Below, one piece after another: positions 1 through 8,170 of a stretch of 16,671 nucleotides of DNA. The notes beneath the pieces were generated by a model. It ran no database searches, was not told the DNA's origin, and worked only from the letters and a program-made list of their open reading frames with translations. This DNA comes from Planctomycetota bacterium (GTDB lineage Bacteria; Planctomycetota; Phycisphaerae; FEN-1346), in contig JAPLMO010000274.1 of the NCBI GenBank assembly GCA_026386995.1, forward strand, positions 1-16,671, in the 5' to 3' direction. A program made the translations under genes and the position numbers. Position 1 is the stretch's first letter. Every line of letters starts with the position of its first letter.

Positions 1-2
1 TG

Positions 3-1418
3 GGAGGATGCGGGCCAGAGCGATCGGGGTCCTCGGTTTACGTGGCCCTCGAGGACGCCCGCAAGATTGCCCGCGACCGCGTTTATCCCGCCACCGTGCG
101 GATCGACGCGAGGCGAAGCGAATTTGTGGGCGGCGAGCGCCGCCGCTCCGGCGGCACGGGCTCGGGCGTTATCTTCGATGAGCAAGGCCGCGTCCTGACG
201 AACTACCACGTTGCCGGCCGCGCCGAGGAACTCACCTGCATCCTTTACACCAAGGAACGCGTCCGCGCGAAACTCATCGGCGGCGATCCCTGGACCGACC
301 TGGCGATCATCCAACTGGACCTTGACGAAGTTAAACGCAAGGGCGCCACGTTCAGCCCGGCCACGTTCGGCGATTCCGACAAGGTCGAGGAGGGCGACGG
401 CGTCCTGGCCGTCGGCAGCCCGTTCGGCATGTCGCGGTCCATCTCCAACGGCATCATTTCGTGCCACGACCGCATCCTGGGCACCGGCCTGGAACTGACC
501 GGCGGCATGGAGACGGGCCTCTTTAGCACGTGGCTCCAGACCGACGCGGCCATCAACCCCGGCAACTCCGGCGGGCCGCTCGTCAACTTCCTGGGCGAGG
601 TCATCGGCATCAACACGCGCGGCGGAGGGAACGACCTGGGCTTCGCCGTCCCGATCAACGTGGCCAAGGAGGTCGTCCGGCAGATCCTGGCCAACGGCAA
701 GGTGACGCGCAGCACGATCGGCGCGTCGTTCCAGCCGCTACAGGACCTGGAGGTGTTCTTCGACGTCGGCAAGTCCGAGGGCGCGATCATTGCAGGCGTC
801 GAGGCCGACGGCCCCGCCGGCAAGGCCGGCATCCGGGCGCGAGACATCCTCCTGGAATACGACGGCGCGAAGGTCGAAGGGCGGTATCCGGAGCAACTTT
901 TCGAACTGCGGCGGCGGATCTCGGACACGCCCGTCGGCGCGAAGGTCCCCGTGAAGATCAAGCGGGCCGGCGAAGTGCTGGCGATGGAGATCGCGACGGA
1001 GGAACTCACGACCGTCCGCAGCATGGAACAGGATTTCCAGCGATGGGGCTTTGTGGGCCAGAACATCACCGAACGCCTGGCGAGCCGCGAGAACCTGCCC
1101 GGCAGCAAGGGCGTTTACGTGACGGGCGTCCGCCGCGGAGAGCCGGCCGAGCGGGCCAACCTCGAAAAGGGCGACGTCATCTTCCGCGTGGGCGACCGCG
1201 ATATCGTCAGCCTCCAGGACCTCTCGAAGTGCTACCAGGAGATGGTGGCGAAGAAGCAGACGATGGTCCTTGTGAAGGTCCGACGCGGCCTGGCCGTCGT
1301 GCCGGCGGTCCTCAGGGTCGAGTTTGAGGAAGCGAAGAAGCCGCCGCCCGCCGCCCCTGCACCGGCCAAACCGACTGGTGCCAAGACGCCGGCCGCGCTG
1401 CCGCCGAAAGCGAAGTAG
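3..1418 (+). CDS. HtrA/DegP-type serine protease with two PDZ domains, 5'-truncated by window edge
   Basis: Trypsin-fold protease of the envelope quality-control family. Residues are numbered from the GTG at 42, but the frame stays open back to base 3 and no signal peptide is visible, so the true start is probably upstream of the window. The catalytic triad is readable: His56 in TNYHVAG, Asp86 in DPWTDLAII and Ser176 in PGNSGGPLV. The usual oxyanion-loop context (QTDAAINPGNSGGP) is intact, so this copy should be active. A first PDZ domain spans roughly 225-320 and a second roughly 335-428. The protein ends in a Pro/Ala/Lys-rich tail. Sixty-six bases downstream lies a second, apparently inactive HtrA-like gene in the same orientation with a similar tail, so the two are likely co-transcribed and may act together. 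I am sure of the family but not of the exact DegP/DegQ/DegS subtype, so no symbol is given. Confidence 0.9.
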   Translation, partial: GGCGPERSGSSVYVALEDARKIARDRVYPATVRIDARRSEFVGGERRRSGGTGSGVIFDEQGRVLTNYHVAGRAEELTCILYTKERVRAKLIGGDPWTDLAIIQLDLDEVKRKGATFSPATFGDSDKVEEGDGVLAVGSPFGMSRSISNGIISCHDRILGTGLELTGGMETGLFSTWLQTDAAINPGNSGGPLVNFLGEVIGINTRGGGNDLGFAVPINVAKEVVRQILANGKVTRSTIGASFQPLQDLEVFFDVGKSEGAIIAGVEADGPAGKAGIRARDILLEYDGAKVEGRYPEQLFELRRRISDTPVGAKVPVKIKRAGEVLAMEIATEELTTVRSMEQDFQRWGFVGQNITERLASRENLPGSKGVYVTGVRRGEPAERANLEKGDVIFRVGDRDIVSLQDLSKCYQEMVAKKQTMVLVKVRRGLAVVPAVLRVEFEEAKKPPPAAPAPAKPTGAKTPAALPPKAK

Positions 1419-1484
1419 CACTTGGGTCGGCAGTCCGGTTAGCCGTCCACCTTGGTGGGCGCGGCTGTTCGAACGGAGACTCGC

Positions 1485-2933
1485 ATGCCCTACGCGAAGA
1501 CTATCGGCTTCAGCCTCGCGATTACAGCCTTGCTCGCCGCGGCCCTGCCCGCACCGGCCGATCCCCTCGGCGACCAGGTGCACCAGGTCCGCGACGCCGT
1601 CGTCCCGTCGACCGTCATAGTCTCGTACGCCGTGCAGCGTGACGACGGGTCCAAGCCCGACATTCACCTGATGGGCACGGTGGTGGGGCCGGGCAACCTC
1701 GTCATGTTTGCCAGCGTGGCCATTCCGTCGGGGCTGTCGGTCTCGCAATTCAAGGATTTCCGGGTCATCGTCAGCAAGGGCGACGAGCAGGAATCGTTTG
1801 TCGCGGAGTACCTGGGCAAGGACGATGAGTCGCAGGTGGCGTTCCTGCGTGTGACCGACCCGAAGGCCCCGGCCCTTCCGCCGCTGGCGTTCGAGAGCGG
1901 GGTGGACCTGGCCGTCGGCGACCCCGTGGTCACGTTTTCGCACCTGGGCGAGCCCGACCGGTACGAGCGGCTCGCGCGGCTCGTGCGCATCTCCGGCCGC
2001 GTGGACCAGCCCGTGACGGCCTACGTGACGATCGAGTCGCTCGGGTCGCCCGGCACGCCGGTGGTCACGCTGGACGGCAAGGCGATGGGCATCGTGGGCC
2101 TGGTGCAGATCAACCGCAACACCAACGCCCGGCCCAACTGGACGACGATGGAGGTCGTCTGGCCCGCGGAGCGGTTCGTCGAGCGCATCAAGAACCTCCC
2201 CAAGGGCGGCGCGATCGTCCATCACGCATGGCTCGGCGCCTATGCCCTGACGCCGGTGACACGGGACCTTGCGGCGTACTTCAAGATGGGCGAGCGGCGC
2301 GGCGTGGTCGTGGGCCAGATCGTCGAGAAGAGCCCCGCCGAGAAGGCCAGGCTGGCGGTCGAGGACGTCATCCTGGCCGTCGGCGGCAAGGACATCAAGG
2401 GCACCGAGGGGCAACTCGTCGAGAGTTTCATGAACGACGTCCGTGCACGCAAGCCCGGCGAGACCGTCACGCTGACCGTGTGGCGCGGCGGGAAGACGCA
2501 GGACCTGAAGGTGACGCTCGAGGCCGAGCCGAAGACCGCCGCCGAGGCAGAACGCTATCGCAGCGCCCCGGTGGGCCTCCTGGTGCGCGAGATGGTCCTG
2601 GCGGACAGCCTGTTGCGGGAACTCCCGGCCTCAGAGACGGGCGTCGTCGTGGCCCACGTGACCAGCGCTTCGTGGGCGGCGGACGCGGGCCTGAAGGCCG
2701 ACGACGTCGTCAAGAAGGTCCAGGACCAGGACACGCCCACGCTGGCCGAGTTCCGGAAGGTCTTCGACGCGGAAGTGAAGAAGCGGCCGAAGGAGATCGT
2801 CCTCTTTGTCCTTCGCGGCAAGAAGGACACGCAACTCGTGCGCATCGAGACCCGCTGGTCGGCCGCGCCGCCGGCCAAGGCAGCGCCTGCCGCGCCGGCA
2901 GAGAAAACCAAGGCCGAAACGCCGGCGAAATAA
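1485..2933 (+). CDS. Secreted HtrA-like pseudoprotease with two PDZ domains (triad lost)
   Basis: The start is set at ATG 1485 because GGAG at 1475-1478 lies 6 nt upstream and the protein then begins with a signal peptide (MPYAKTIGFSLAITALLAAA, cleavage likely near APADP). A TTG at 1452 would put extra residues before the signal. The body follows the HtrA plan: protease-like domain about 30-240, PDZ about 248-347, second PDZ about 360-457, Ala/Pro/Lys-rich tail. Compared with the preceding gene, each triad position is changed: NYHVA becomes FASVA (His to Ser77), WTDLAI becomes ESQVAF (Asp to Gln117), and GNSGGPLV becomes GSPGTPVV (Ser to Pro189). Proteolysis is therefore not expected. A PDZ-mediated binding, regulatory or scaffolding role in the periplasm is my inference. 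The alignment was made by eye, but the flanking residues are conserved enough to be convincing. Confidence 0.88.
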   Translation: MPYAKTIGFSLAITALLAAALPAPADPLGDQVHQVRDAVVPSTVIVSYAVQRDDGSKPDIHLMGTVVGPGNLVMFASVAIPSGLSVSQFKDFRVIVSKGDEQESFVAEYLGKDDESQVAFLRVTDPKAPALPPLAFESGVDLAVGDPVVTFSHLGEPDRYERLARLVRISGRVDQPVTAYVTIESLGSPGTPVVTLDGKAMGIVGLVQINRNTNARPNWTTMEVVWPAERFVERIKNLPKGGAIVHHAWLGAYALTPVTRDLAAYFKMGERRGVVVGQIVEKSPAEKARLAVEDVILAVGGKDIKGTEGQLVESFMNDVRARKPGETVTLTVWRGGKTQDLKVTLEAEPKTAAEAERYRSAPVGLLVREMVLADSLLRELPASETGVVVAHVTSASWAADAGLKADDVVKKVQDQDTPTLAEFRKVFDAEVKKRPKEIVLFVLRGKKDTQLVRIETRWSAAPPAKAAPAAPAEKTKAETPAK

Positions 2934-3009
2934 GAAGCCCCAGGTGAATTCGTCGGGGGGGCGGAAGGTTGCGGCCTTTGCCTCTATGCGCATGCCCCGA
3001 ACGCAACCG

Positions 3010-5763
3010 TCAGCGAGCAACCACAACCGCACCCGGGCGGCTGGCGCGCAGGAGGTAGTCCGGCCAGAGGGGGCAGTTCAGGTCGGTCCAGCATTTGATG
3101 CGATGCTTCTCGTCCGGCGAGAGTTGCACGTCGTAATGGCCCGCTTCCAGTACCTGCCACAGGCGGCTCTTGGTGGTTCCGAACGAGAGCGGCGGCGCCT
3201 TGGAATGCTCCTGATCGTACTGACAATTGAAGTAGTGCACCCACCCTTGCTCGATGAGCGTCCGATACGACGCCGGCACCTTATCGCGGTCCAACGTGGC
3301 GGAGAGGTTGAACTTCTTCTTATCGCCCGCATCGTGGCATCGCACGCACTTGGCGTCCCAGACGGGCTGGACCACCTTCTCGTAAGAGAACGGGCCGGCG
3401 CCCCACGGCGGAGGCTGAAGGCGGCTGGGCGCGCGGCCGAGGGCGGCGGCCGGCTTGACGGGCGGGGCCATCGACCGGTCTTCGTGGCAGCCGATGCAGC
3501 CGCGCCGCTCTCCCGGCTGAAGTTGGACCACGCTTCGCATCCGCTGAAGTTCGTTGAAGTGCTCGTCGAGGACCTGGAAGTACAACACCTTGCCCGCCGG
3601 CGCGAGGAAATTGGCCGAGCCGTCCTCTTCCACCGGCACGATTCCCAGGTCGGCCTTGGCAACGTAGGTCGGCCATCCGAAGGGGCCGCTCACGAGGTGG
3701 ACGGGCGTGGCGTACCAATCCTGGAAAGGTTCGTGGTCCTTCTGGTACTCGCCGCCAGGTAAGCGGATGAGATCGGCCCGAAGTTCCTGGCAGACCCGGA
3801 TGTACCTGACGGCACCGCGTTTCACGGCCGGTTCGAGCCCCCGGTAGACGTCGGACACGAAGAACTGGCCGAGGTCGCTCTTCTCCTCCGCCGCGTCCGC
3901 TACGTCCGCCACGCGCTTCTCGCCCGAGCTGATGACTGGGGGGCGGGCCGTGGCGCGGAAGGGCGTCGGACACACACTGCCGATGGCGGGGTCCATGTAC
4001 AGAACTTCGCGGTTCCCGTAGCGGTCGATCAGGTAGAGGCCGAACTTGTCCTGCGGGGCATGGCTGCACAGGACGTAGTCGCGGCTGACGGGCACCGGGT
4101 CGCGGAAACACTCGCGCTCGGCCCAGTCCATGTGAAAGTGCGGCGGCGAATCGGGTGTGATGCTGGTGACGAGGTCCGGCGCGAACCGCCCCTTGGCGGC
4201 CTCGATCAGGGCCACGGGGCCGTTCAAGTCGCCGCCGTGCGACATCAGCGTTGCGCAGATTTCGCTGGTCCCCGGCACCTCGCGGCCGTTGACGTAGCAG
4301 TACCGGGTATTGTTTCCGAACAACAGTTCCGGGTGCGAGCCGTCAGGCCGGATGGCCCACAGGGTGTGGCCGAAGTCGGCGCCCTTGTCGAGGTACTCCG
4401 AGCGGGTCCACAGGATGCGGCCGTCGCTCATGACGGACGGGGCCCACTCGCTCACGTTGGCGTCGGAAAGCGACCGGATGTTCCCGCCGCCCGAGTCCAT
4501 GCGAAACAGGACGAACGCCTGCGGCCGCCAGCACAGAAACCGCCCGCGGCACCGCGTGGAGACGAACGCGAGGCCGCCGTCGGGCAGCGGGCAGGGGTAG
4601 AAGTCATGAAACGGCCCGTCCGTCACCTGTCGCGCGCCGCCCCCGTCGGCGTCCATGACCATGATACGGAAGTAGTCGCCCTTTGCCGCGCTGTAGGCGA
4701 AGTAGATGCGGCTGAGGTCGAAGGTGGCGACCGCATCTCTGGCCACGCCGTCTCGGGCGTCGAACAACCGGACCAGCCGCGCCGCGGCGGGCTCGGCACG
4801 GCCCTCGACCCGGGGGATTTCGAGAATGCAGACGGCCCCGCCCGCGGCGCCCCGGGCGTCCAGGAGATCGCTGTAGTTGTGTGAGGGCAGGTACGGCTGC
4901 CGCTTGACGAAAAGGATTCGCTCGATGGCCGCCAGGTCGGGATCGCGCATCATGAGGCGCCGCTTGGCCAGCCGCGCCTTGAAGAACACGTCCCACTCGG
5001 TTGCGGCAGCGGGCTTGGCGGCCTGCCAGCCTTGCAGGCGTTGCGAGAACTCGCTCCACTGGCGGCGTTCGGCCGAGACGTCCAGGCCCTTGGCGGCCAG
5101 GCGCTCCAGCATCCCCTCCATCTGCTTCAGGACGCGGGCGAGCGGGTCCTCGGGGCCGATCTTGCTCCAGGATTGCTCCTCGCAAGAGAAGGCGTAGGCC
5201 AGCAGGGCTTCCTCGCTGACGGCCCCCGTTGCCGGAAGCGGTCGGACGGTGGCCCCGACCGGCCGCGCGCCGGTTTCCGCGACCTTCGTCCATTGCCGGC
5301 CGTCGGCGGACACCTGGACCTCGAACCAGCGGGGCATGCGGTCGCGAAAACGCCCTTCGCGGTCGCGCGAGAAGAGGACCTTGCTGACGCGGGCGGCGCG
5401 GGGAAGTTCTATCTGCGCCCACTCTTCGGCGCTCCCGGCGGCGATCCAACTGTGACTGTTTCCGTAGAGGCCGTCGTTCAGGTGCGAGACCTGGTGGATG
5501 GCATAGCCGAGCAGGCACGAAGAGGCTGTTGCCTTGGCCCCTGCGGCGGCGAGTGCGAGATTGGCGGGGGCGTCGGGGCCGTAGACTTCCAGTTCGTCGA
5601 TGCAAGGCTGTCCGCCGGCGCTCTCGTGAATGACGAAACGGACGAAGCGGGCTTCCGTTGGCGGGAAGGTCACTTCGTTGGGTTTGTCGGGGAGCAGAGG
5701 GGCGGTGGCCGCAAGGACCGTGCTGCAAACGGCTATGATGCCGAGACAGACGATCCCTCGCAT
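3010..5763 (-). CDS. Secreted HzsA-related protein: discoidin-like domain, beta-propeller-like middle, C-terminal di-haem c motifs
   Basis: The start at 5763 is supported by AGGAGG (5770-5775 on the complement) 6 nt upstream and a signal peptide at once (MRGIVCLGIIAVCSTVLAAT); this gives 917 aa. Residues about 30-170 look like an F5/8-type C (discoidin) carbohydrate-binding domain. Residues about 280-600 carry TolB/WD40-like blades (TDGPFHDFYPCPLPDG, VMSDGRILWTRSEY) of the type found in proteins related to the hydrazine synthase alpha subunit middle domain. Two CXXCH haem c motifs follow: CIGCH at 756-760 and CVRCH at 806-810. Such proteins are common in planctomycetes that are not anammox, and no other hydrazine synthase gene is present, so hydrazine chemistry should not be inferred. 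It probably acts in the periplasm or at the surface on a polysaccharide or as an electron-transfer protein; the substrate is unknown. It is separated from the V-ATPase operon by a hairpin. Confidence 0.82.
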   Translation of the reverse strand: MRGIVCLGIIAVCSTVLAATAPLLPDKPNEVTFPPTEARFVRFVIHESAGGQPCIDELEVYGPDAPANLALAAAGAKATASSCLLGYAIHQVSHLNDGLYGNSHSWIAAGSAEEWAQIELPRAARVSKVLFSRDREGRFRDRMPRWFEVQVSADGRQWTKVAETGARPVGATVRPLPATGAVSEEALLAYAFSCEEQSWSKIGPEDPLARVLKQMEGMLERLAAKGLDVSAERRQWSEFSQRLQGWQAAKPAAATEWDVFFKARLAKRRLMMRDPDLAAIERILFVKRQPYLPSHNYSDLLDARGAAGGAVCILEIPRVEGRAEPAAARLVRLFDARDGVARDAVATFDLSRIYFAYSAAKGDYFRIMVMDADGGGARQVTDGPFHDFYPCPLPDGGLAFVSTRCRGRFLCWRPQAFVLFRMDSGGGNIRSLSDANVSEWAPSVMSDGRILWTRSEYLDKGADFGHTLWAIRPDGSHPELLFGNNTRYCYVNGREVPGTSEICATLMSHGGDLNGPVALIEAAKGRFAPDLVTSITPDSPPHFHMDWAERECFRDPVPVSRDYVLCSHAPQDKFGLYLIDRYGNREVLYMDPAIGSVCPTPFRATARPPVISSGEKRVADVADAAEEKSDLGQFFVSDVYRGLEPAVKRGAVRYIRVCQELRADLIRLPGGEYQKDHEPFQDWYATPVHLVSGPFGWPTYVAKADLGIVPVEEDGSANFLAPAGKVLYFQVLDEHFNELQRMRSVVQLQPGERRGCIGCHEDRSMAPPVKPAAALGRAPSRLQPPPWGAGPFSYEKVVQPVWDAKCVRCHDAGDKKKFNLSATLDRDKVPASYRTLIEQGWVHYFNCQYDQEHSKAPPLSFGTTKSRLWQVLEAGHYDVQLSPDEKHRIKCWTDLNCPLWPDYLLRASRPGAVVVAR

Positions 5764-5861
5764 GGGATTCCTCCTGGGCCGGACGGCGCTCCCGCGGCGC
5801 GTGCTCTCTATTGAACCGGCAAGAGGGGGTCGAGTGCCGGAGATCTTTCGACTGGGAAGGA

Positions 5862-5893
5862 GGCCGGGAGCCTTACGGACAAGGCTCCCGGCC
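5862..5893 (-). terminator. Strong hairpin after subunit K, probable operon terminator
   Basis: A perfect 13-bp stem (GGCCGGGAGCCTT at 5862-5874 and its complement at 5881-5893) encloses a 6-nt loop, starting 17 bases after the K stop codon. The stem is very GC-rich. On the - strand the sequence that follows is TCCTTCCC, a weak U-tract, so termination could be partial or the hairpin could protect the 3' end. It separates the V-ATPase genes from the HzsA-related gene, which has its own good ribosome binding site. Confidence 0.65.
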
Positions 5894-5910
5894 CCTCTGT
5901 AGTTCCGCAA

Positions 5911-6381
5911 TCAGACGCCGGCCCCGATCGCCCGCAGCAGGATCGACATGAAGACCAGCGTGAAGATGCCGACCGTCTCGGCGATGCCGAGGGCGATGAG
6001 GACGAAGGCGAAGCCCTTGCCGTCGGACTCGCTGAGCATGCGGCAGCCGGCGGCGCCGATGGCCCCCTGCATCCAGGCCGAGAGCATTTCGCCAAGGCCG
6101 GCGGCGATGCCGATGCCCAGGAGCATGCCCCCGTGCGTGCCGCAGAACTGGAGTTTGTCGGCCATCTGGTTCATTACGATGAACCCGTAGACCGTCTGCG
6201 TGATCGGGGCCGCCACGCAAATGATATACATGAAACGCAGGGGCTTTCCGGCGCGGGAATCCTTGGCCCACGCGCCCGCCGCCGCCATGCCGGCCAAGCC
6301 GGCGCCGAGGCTCGAGCCCACGGCCGCCATGCCGACCGCCAGGGCCATGCCCAGTTGTCCGAGGAACGGGGTTGCATCCAT
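5911..6381 (-). CDS. atpK: V-type ATP synthase subunit K (membrane rotor proteolipid)
   Basis: 156-aa, double-hairpin (four transmembrane segment) proteolipid forming the rotor ring in the membrane; the same length as Enterococcus hirae NtpK. The start at 6381 is chosen because GAGGAG (6389-6394 complement) lies 7 nt upstream; those bases are also the last Glu codons of subunit I, whose stop ends one base before this ATG, so translation is probably coupled. The ion-binding glutamate is Glu135 in IALGIAETVGIF. Thr61-Gln62 (in PITQTVYGF), Tyr65 and Gln105 (in WMQGAIGAAG) correspond to Thr64, Gln65, Tyr68 and Gln110 of the E. hirae sodium rotor, which suggests Na+ rather than H+ coupling (inference). 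It is the last gene of the V-ATPase operon, followed by a hairpin. Confidence 0.93.
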   Translation of the reverse strand: MDATPFLGQLGMALAVGMAAVGSSLGAGLAGMAAAGAWAKDSRAGKPLRFMYIICVAAPITQTVYGFIVMNQMADKLQFCGTHGGMLLGIGIAAGLGEMLSAWMQGAIGAAGCRMLSESDGKGFAFVLIALGIAETVGIFTLVFMSILLRAIGAGV

Positions 6382-6382
6382 T

Positions 6383-8170
6383 TCAAGTCTCCTCACTGTG
6401 ACGTTTCGTGAAAGGTTCGTACGCGTAACCGCTCCATTGCATGCCGAGGTTGTTCGAGAACTCCAGCATGTTAAGCCTGACGCCGTGCGCGAAAAGCGAG
6501 ATGATCGAGAGGGCCGTGTTCAGCGCATGCCCCGCCATGAGGATCGGAATCATGGCGTACCACGGCAGCGCGCCGCCCATGTCGTTAAAGGCCATCGCCA
6601 GGGCGCTGCCGGCCAGGCCGATGGCCATCAGATGCACGTAACTGACCGTGTCGCCGAACGTGCCGATGGCCGACAGCGGAAAGTTCGCCAGGCCCAGGCC
6701 GATCATCTTCAGGGGGTTCTTGTCGGGCGCGGCAAAGATAATTGCCATCGCCCCGCCGATGCCCAGCAGGTACGGGTAATACGGGAACTGGTCGGCCCGG
6801 AACTCGGCCTTGAGGAGGAAGTAGGCCACGACGCCGAACATGCCCCAGAGCCAGATTGCCCAGCCGACTTCGCTCAGCAGCGCCAGGCCCGGGAATGCCG
6901 CCTTCGCCTTCCACAGGTGCGCCAGGCTCAGTTGCACGGCCCCCAGCGTGATGCTGACCCACATCATGAGGTCCATGCTCTCCTTTTTCATGTTCACGGG
7001 GATGAACGGCTCGGTGCGCCCGAAAACGCACGAGAAGTCGAACCCGAAGATACTGCACGTCAGCACGCCCCAGATGACCGAGCACGCGCCGATGACCATC
7101 ACGAGTTGCGCCAAGGCTTCCACCCCCGCGGTCGCCATCTTGCGGTAGAAAATCGCCGGCAACAAGAGGTACAACAGGCCGTACCCTGTGTCGGAGATCA
7201 GGATGGCCGAAAAGACCGGCAGGAAGATCATGAAGACCGCCGAAACGTCGAACTCGCCGTACCCCGGCACGGTGCCGAGGATGTCGAAGAGGCCCTTCAT
7301 CGGCCGCGTCAGCCAGGTGTAGCGGATGAGGGTGGGAGGCTCCTCGCCGGGGGCAGGGTCGAACGTCTGCACGGCGGCAGGGACACCCGCGGCCGCCAGG
7401 CCGTCCGGCACGACGTCCGCCCGGTGTGCGGGCGCCCAACCTTGGAGGGCGTAAAAGTGCGGGTCCTCCAGCGAGCTTCGCGTGGCGATGGTCCAGACGG
7501 ACTTTTCGCGCAGGGCCGCCATCTCTTTCCCCATCGCACCCGCCAGCGGCGCGAGGGCGGCGAGTTTTTCGGCGTCGGCAGCAAGGGTACGGTCGATCTC
7601 GGCAGCCTCGGCCCGGATGCTCGCCCGGTCGCGGGCCGGCAGGGGCAGCATCTCGGCGCCTTCGGGCACAGAGATCTCTTCGCCGCGACTCGCCAGCGCG
7701 ACCAGCACGCGCCTGCCCGGCCACGGGCCGAGCACGTGAGCGACCGTGGCCCGGACCTCGCCGAGGGCCTTCTTCGGCACGGCGTAGAACTGCACGTTGA
7801 CGCCGGCGGCGCGCAGCGCGGCGAAGTCCTCTATGCGCGTCTCGCCCCACGCCGACAGTTGCTCCGACTGAAGGTGCAGCGCGGCAAGGCGGGCCGCCCG
7901 TTCGACGCTCTCGCGCTGGATGCGCAGGGCCTCGTCGGCGGCCGCGAGTGGCGAAATTGCCGGCGGATGGCCGCGCGGCTCAACTTCCGAGAGAATCTGG
8001 ATCGCTCGCCGCACCCGGTCGATGGCCGCGGTCGTCTCCGCGTCCGGGACCGCCCGCGAGGGGTCCACCGGCGTGAGGTGCACGACGCCCAGCCGGCCGA
8101 GGGCGGCAAGGAGCCGCTCGCGCTCAGAGGCGCGTGCCGCCACGAACACTTTGACCATCCGGGCGATCAT
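6383..8170 (-). CDS. atpI: V-type ATP synthase subunit I (membrane stator, a-subunit homologue)
   Basis: 595 aa. The N-terminal half (to about 280) is soluble and partly coiled coil, matching the peripheral arm. The C-terminal half has seven or eight hydrophobic segments starting near RYTWLTRPMKGLFDILG and forms the ion half-channels against the K ring. ATG 8170 overlaps the TGA of subunit D (ATGA), giving translational coupling. The last membrane helix has the expected HGVRLNMLEF with Arg565. The preceding key helix reads SYVHLMAIGLAG where this family normally has SY(V/I/L)RL(F/M)A(L/I)GLA: His513 occupies the place of the essential arginine (yeast Vph1 Arg735). The codon is CAT (6632-6634 complement), one transition from CGT. 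The identity of the subunit is certain; the consequence of the His is not. Confidence 0.93.
   Translation of the reverse strand: MIARMVKVFVAARASERERLLAALGRLGVVHLTPVDPSRAVPDAETTAAIDRVRRAIQILSEVEPRGHPPAISPLAAADEALRIQRESVERAARLAALHLQSEQLSAWGETRIEDFAALRAAGVNVQFYAVPKKALGEVRATVAHVLGPWPGRRVLVALASRGEEISVPEGAEMLPLPARDRASIRAEAAEIDRTLAADAEKLAALAPLAGAMGKEMAALREKSVWTIATRSSLEDPHFYALQGWAPAHRADVVPDGLAAAGVPAAVQTFDPAPGEEPPTLIRYTWLTRPMKGLFDILGTVPGYGEFDVSAVFMIFLPVFSAILISDTGYGLLYLLLPAIFYRKMATAGVEALAQLVMVIGACSVIWGVLTCSIFGFDFSCVFGRTEPFIPVNMKKESMDLMMWVSITLGAVQLSLAHLWKAKAAFPGLALLSEVGWAIWLWGMFGVVAYFLLKAEFRADQFPYYPYLLGIGGAMAIIFAAPDKNPLKMIGLGLANFPLSAIGTFGDTVSYVHLMAIGLAGSALAMAFNDMGGALPWYAMIPILMAGHALNTALSIISLFAHGVRLNMLEFSNNLGMQWSGYAYEPFTKRHSEET

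Noticed and set aside
738..2414. 558-codon open frame antisense to the HtrA genes
   Set aside because: Shadow of GC-rich coding sequence; His/Arg/Asp-rich translation with no motif, and the opposite strand has clear protein families.
2967..3008. Bidirectional terminator between the convergent HtrA and HzsA-related genes
   Set aside because: GGTTGCG and CGCAACC can pair, but the loop of 28 nt is long, the stem is 7 bp and there is no T-tract.
3010..5763. Evidence of anammox (hydrazine synthase)
   Set aside because: HzsA-related proteins are common outside anammox bacteria, and no HzsB/HzsC gene or hydroxylamine oxidoreductase-like multihaem gene is nearby.
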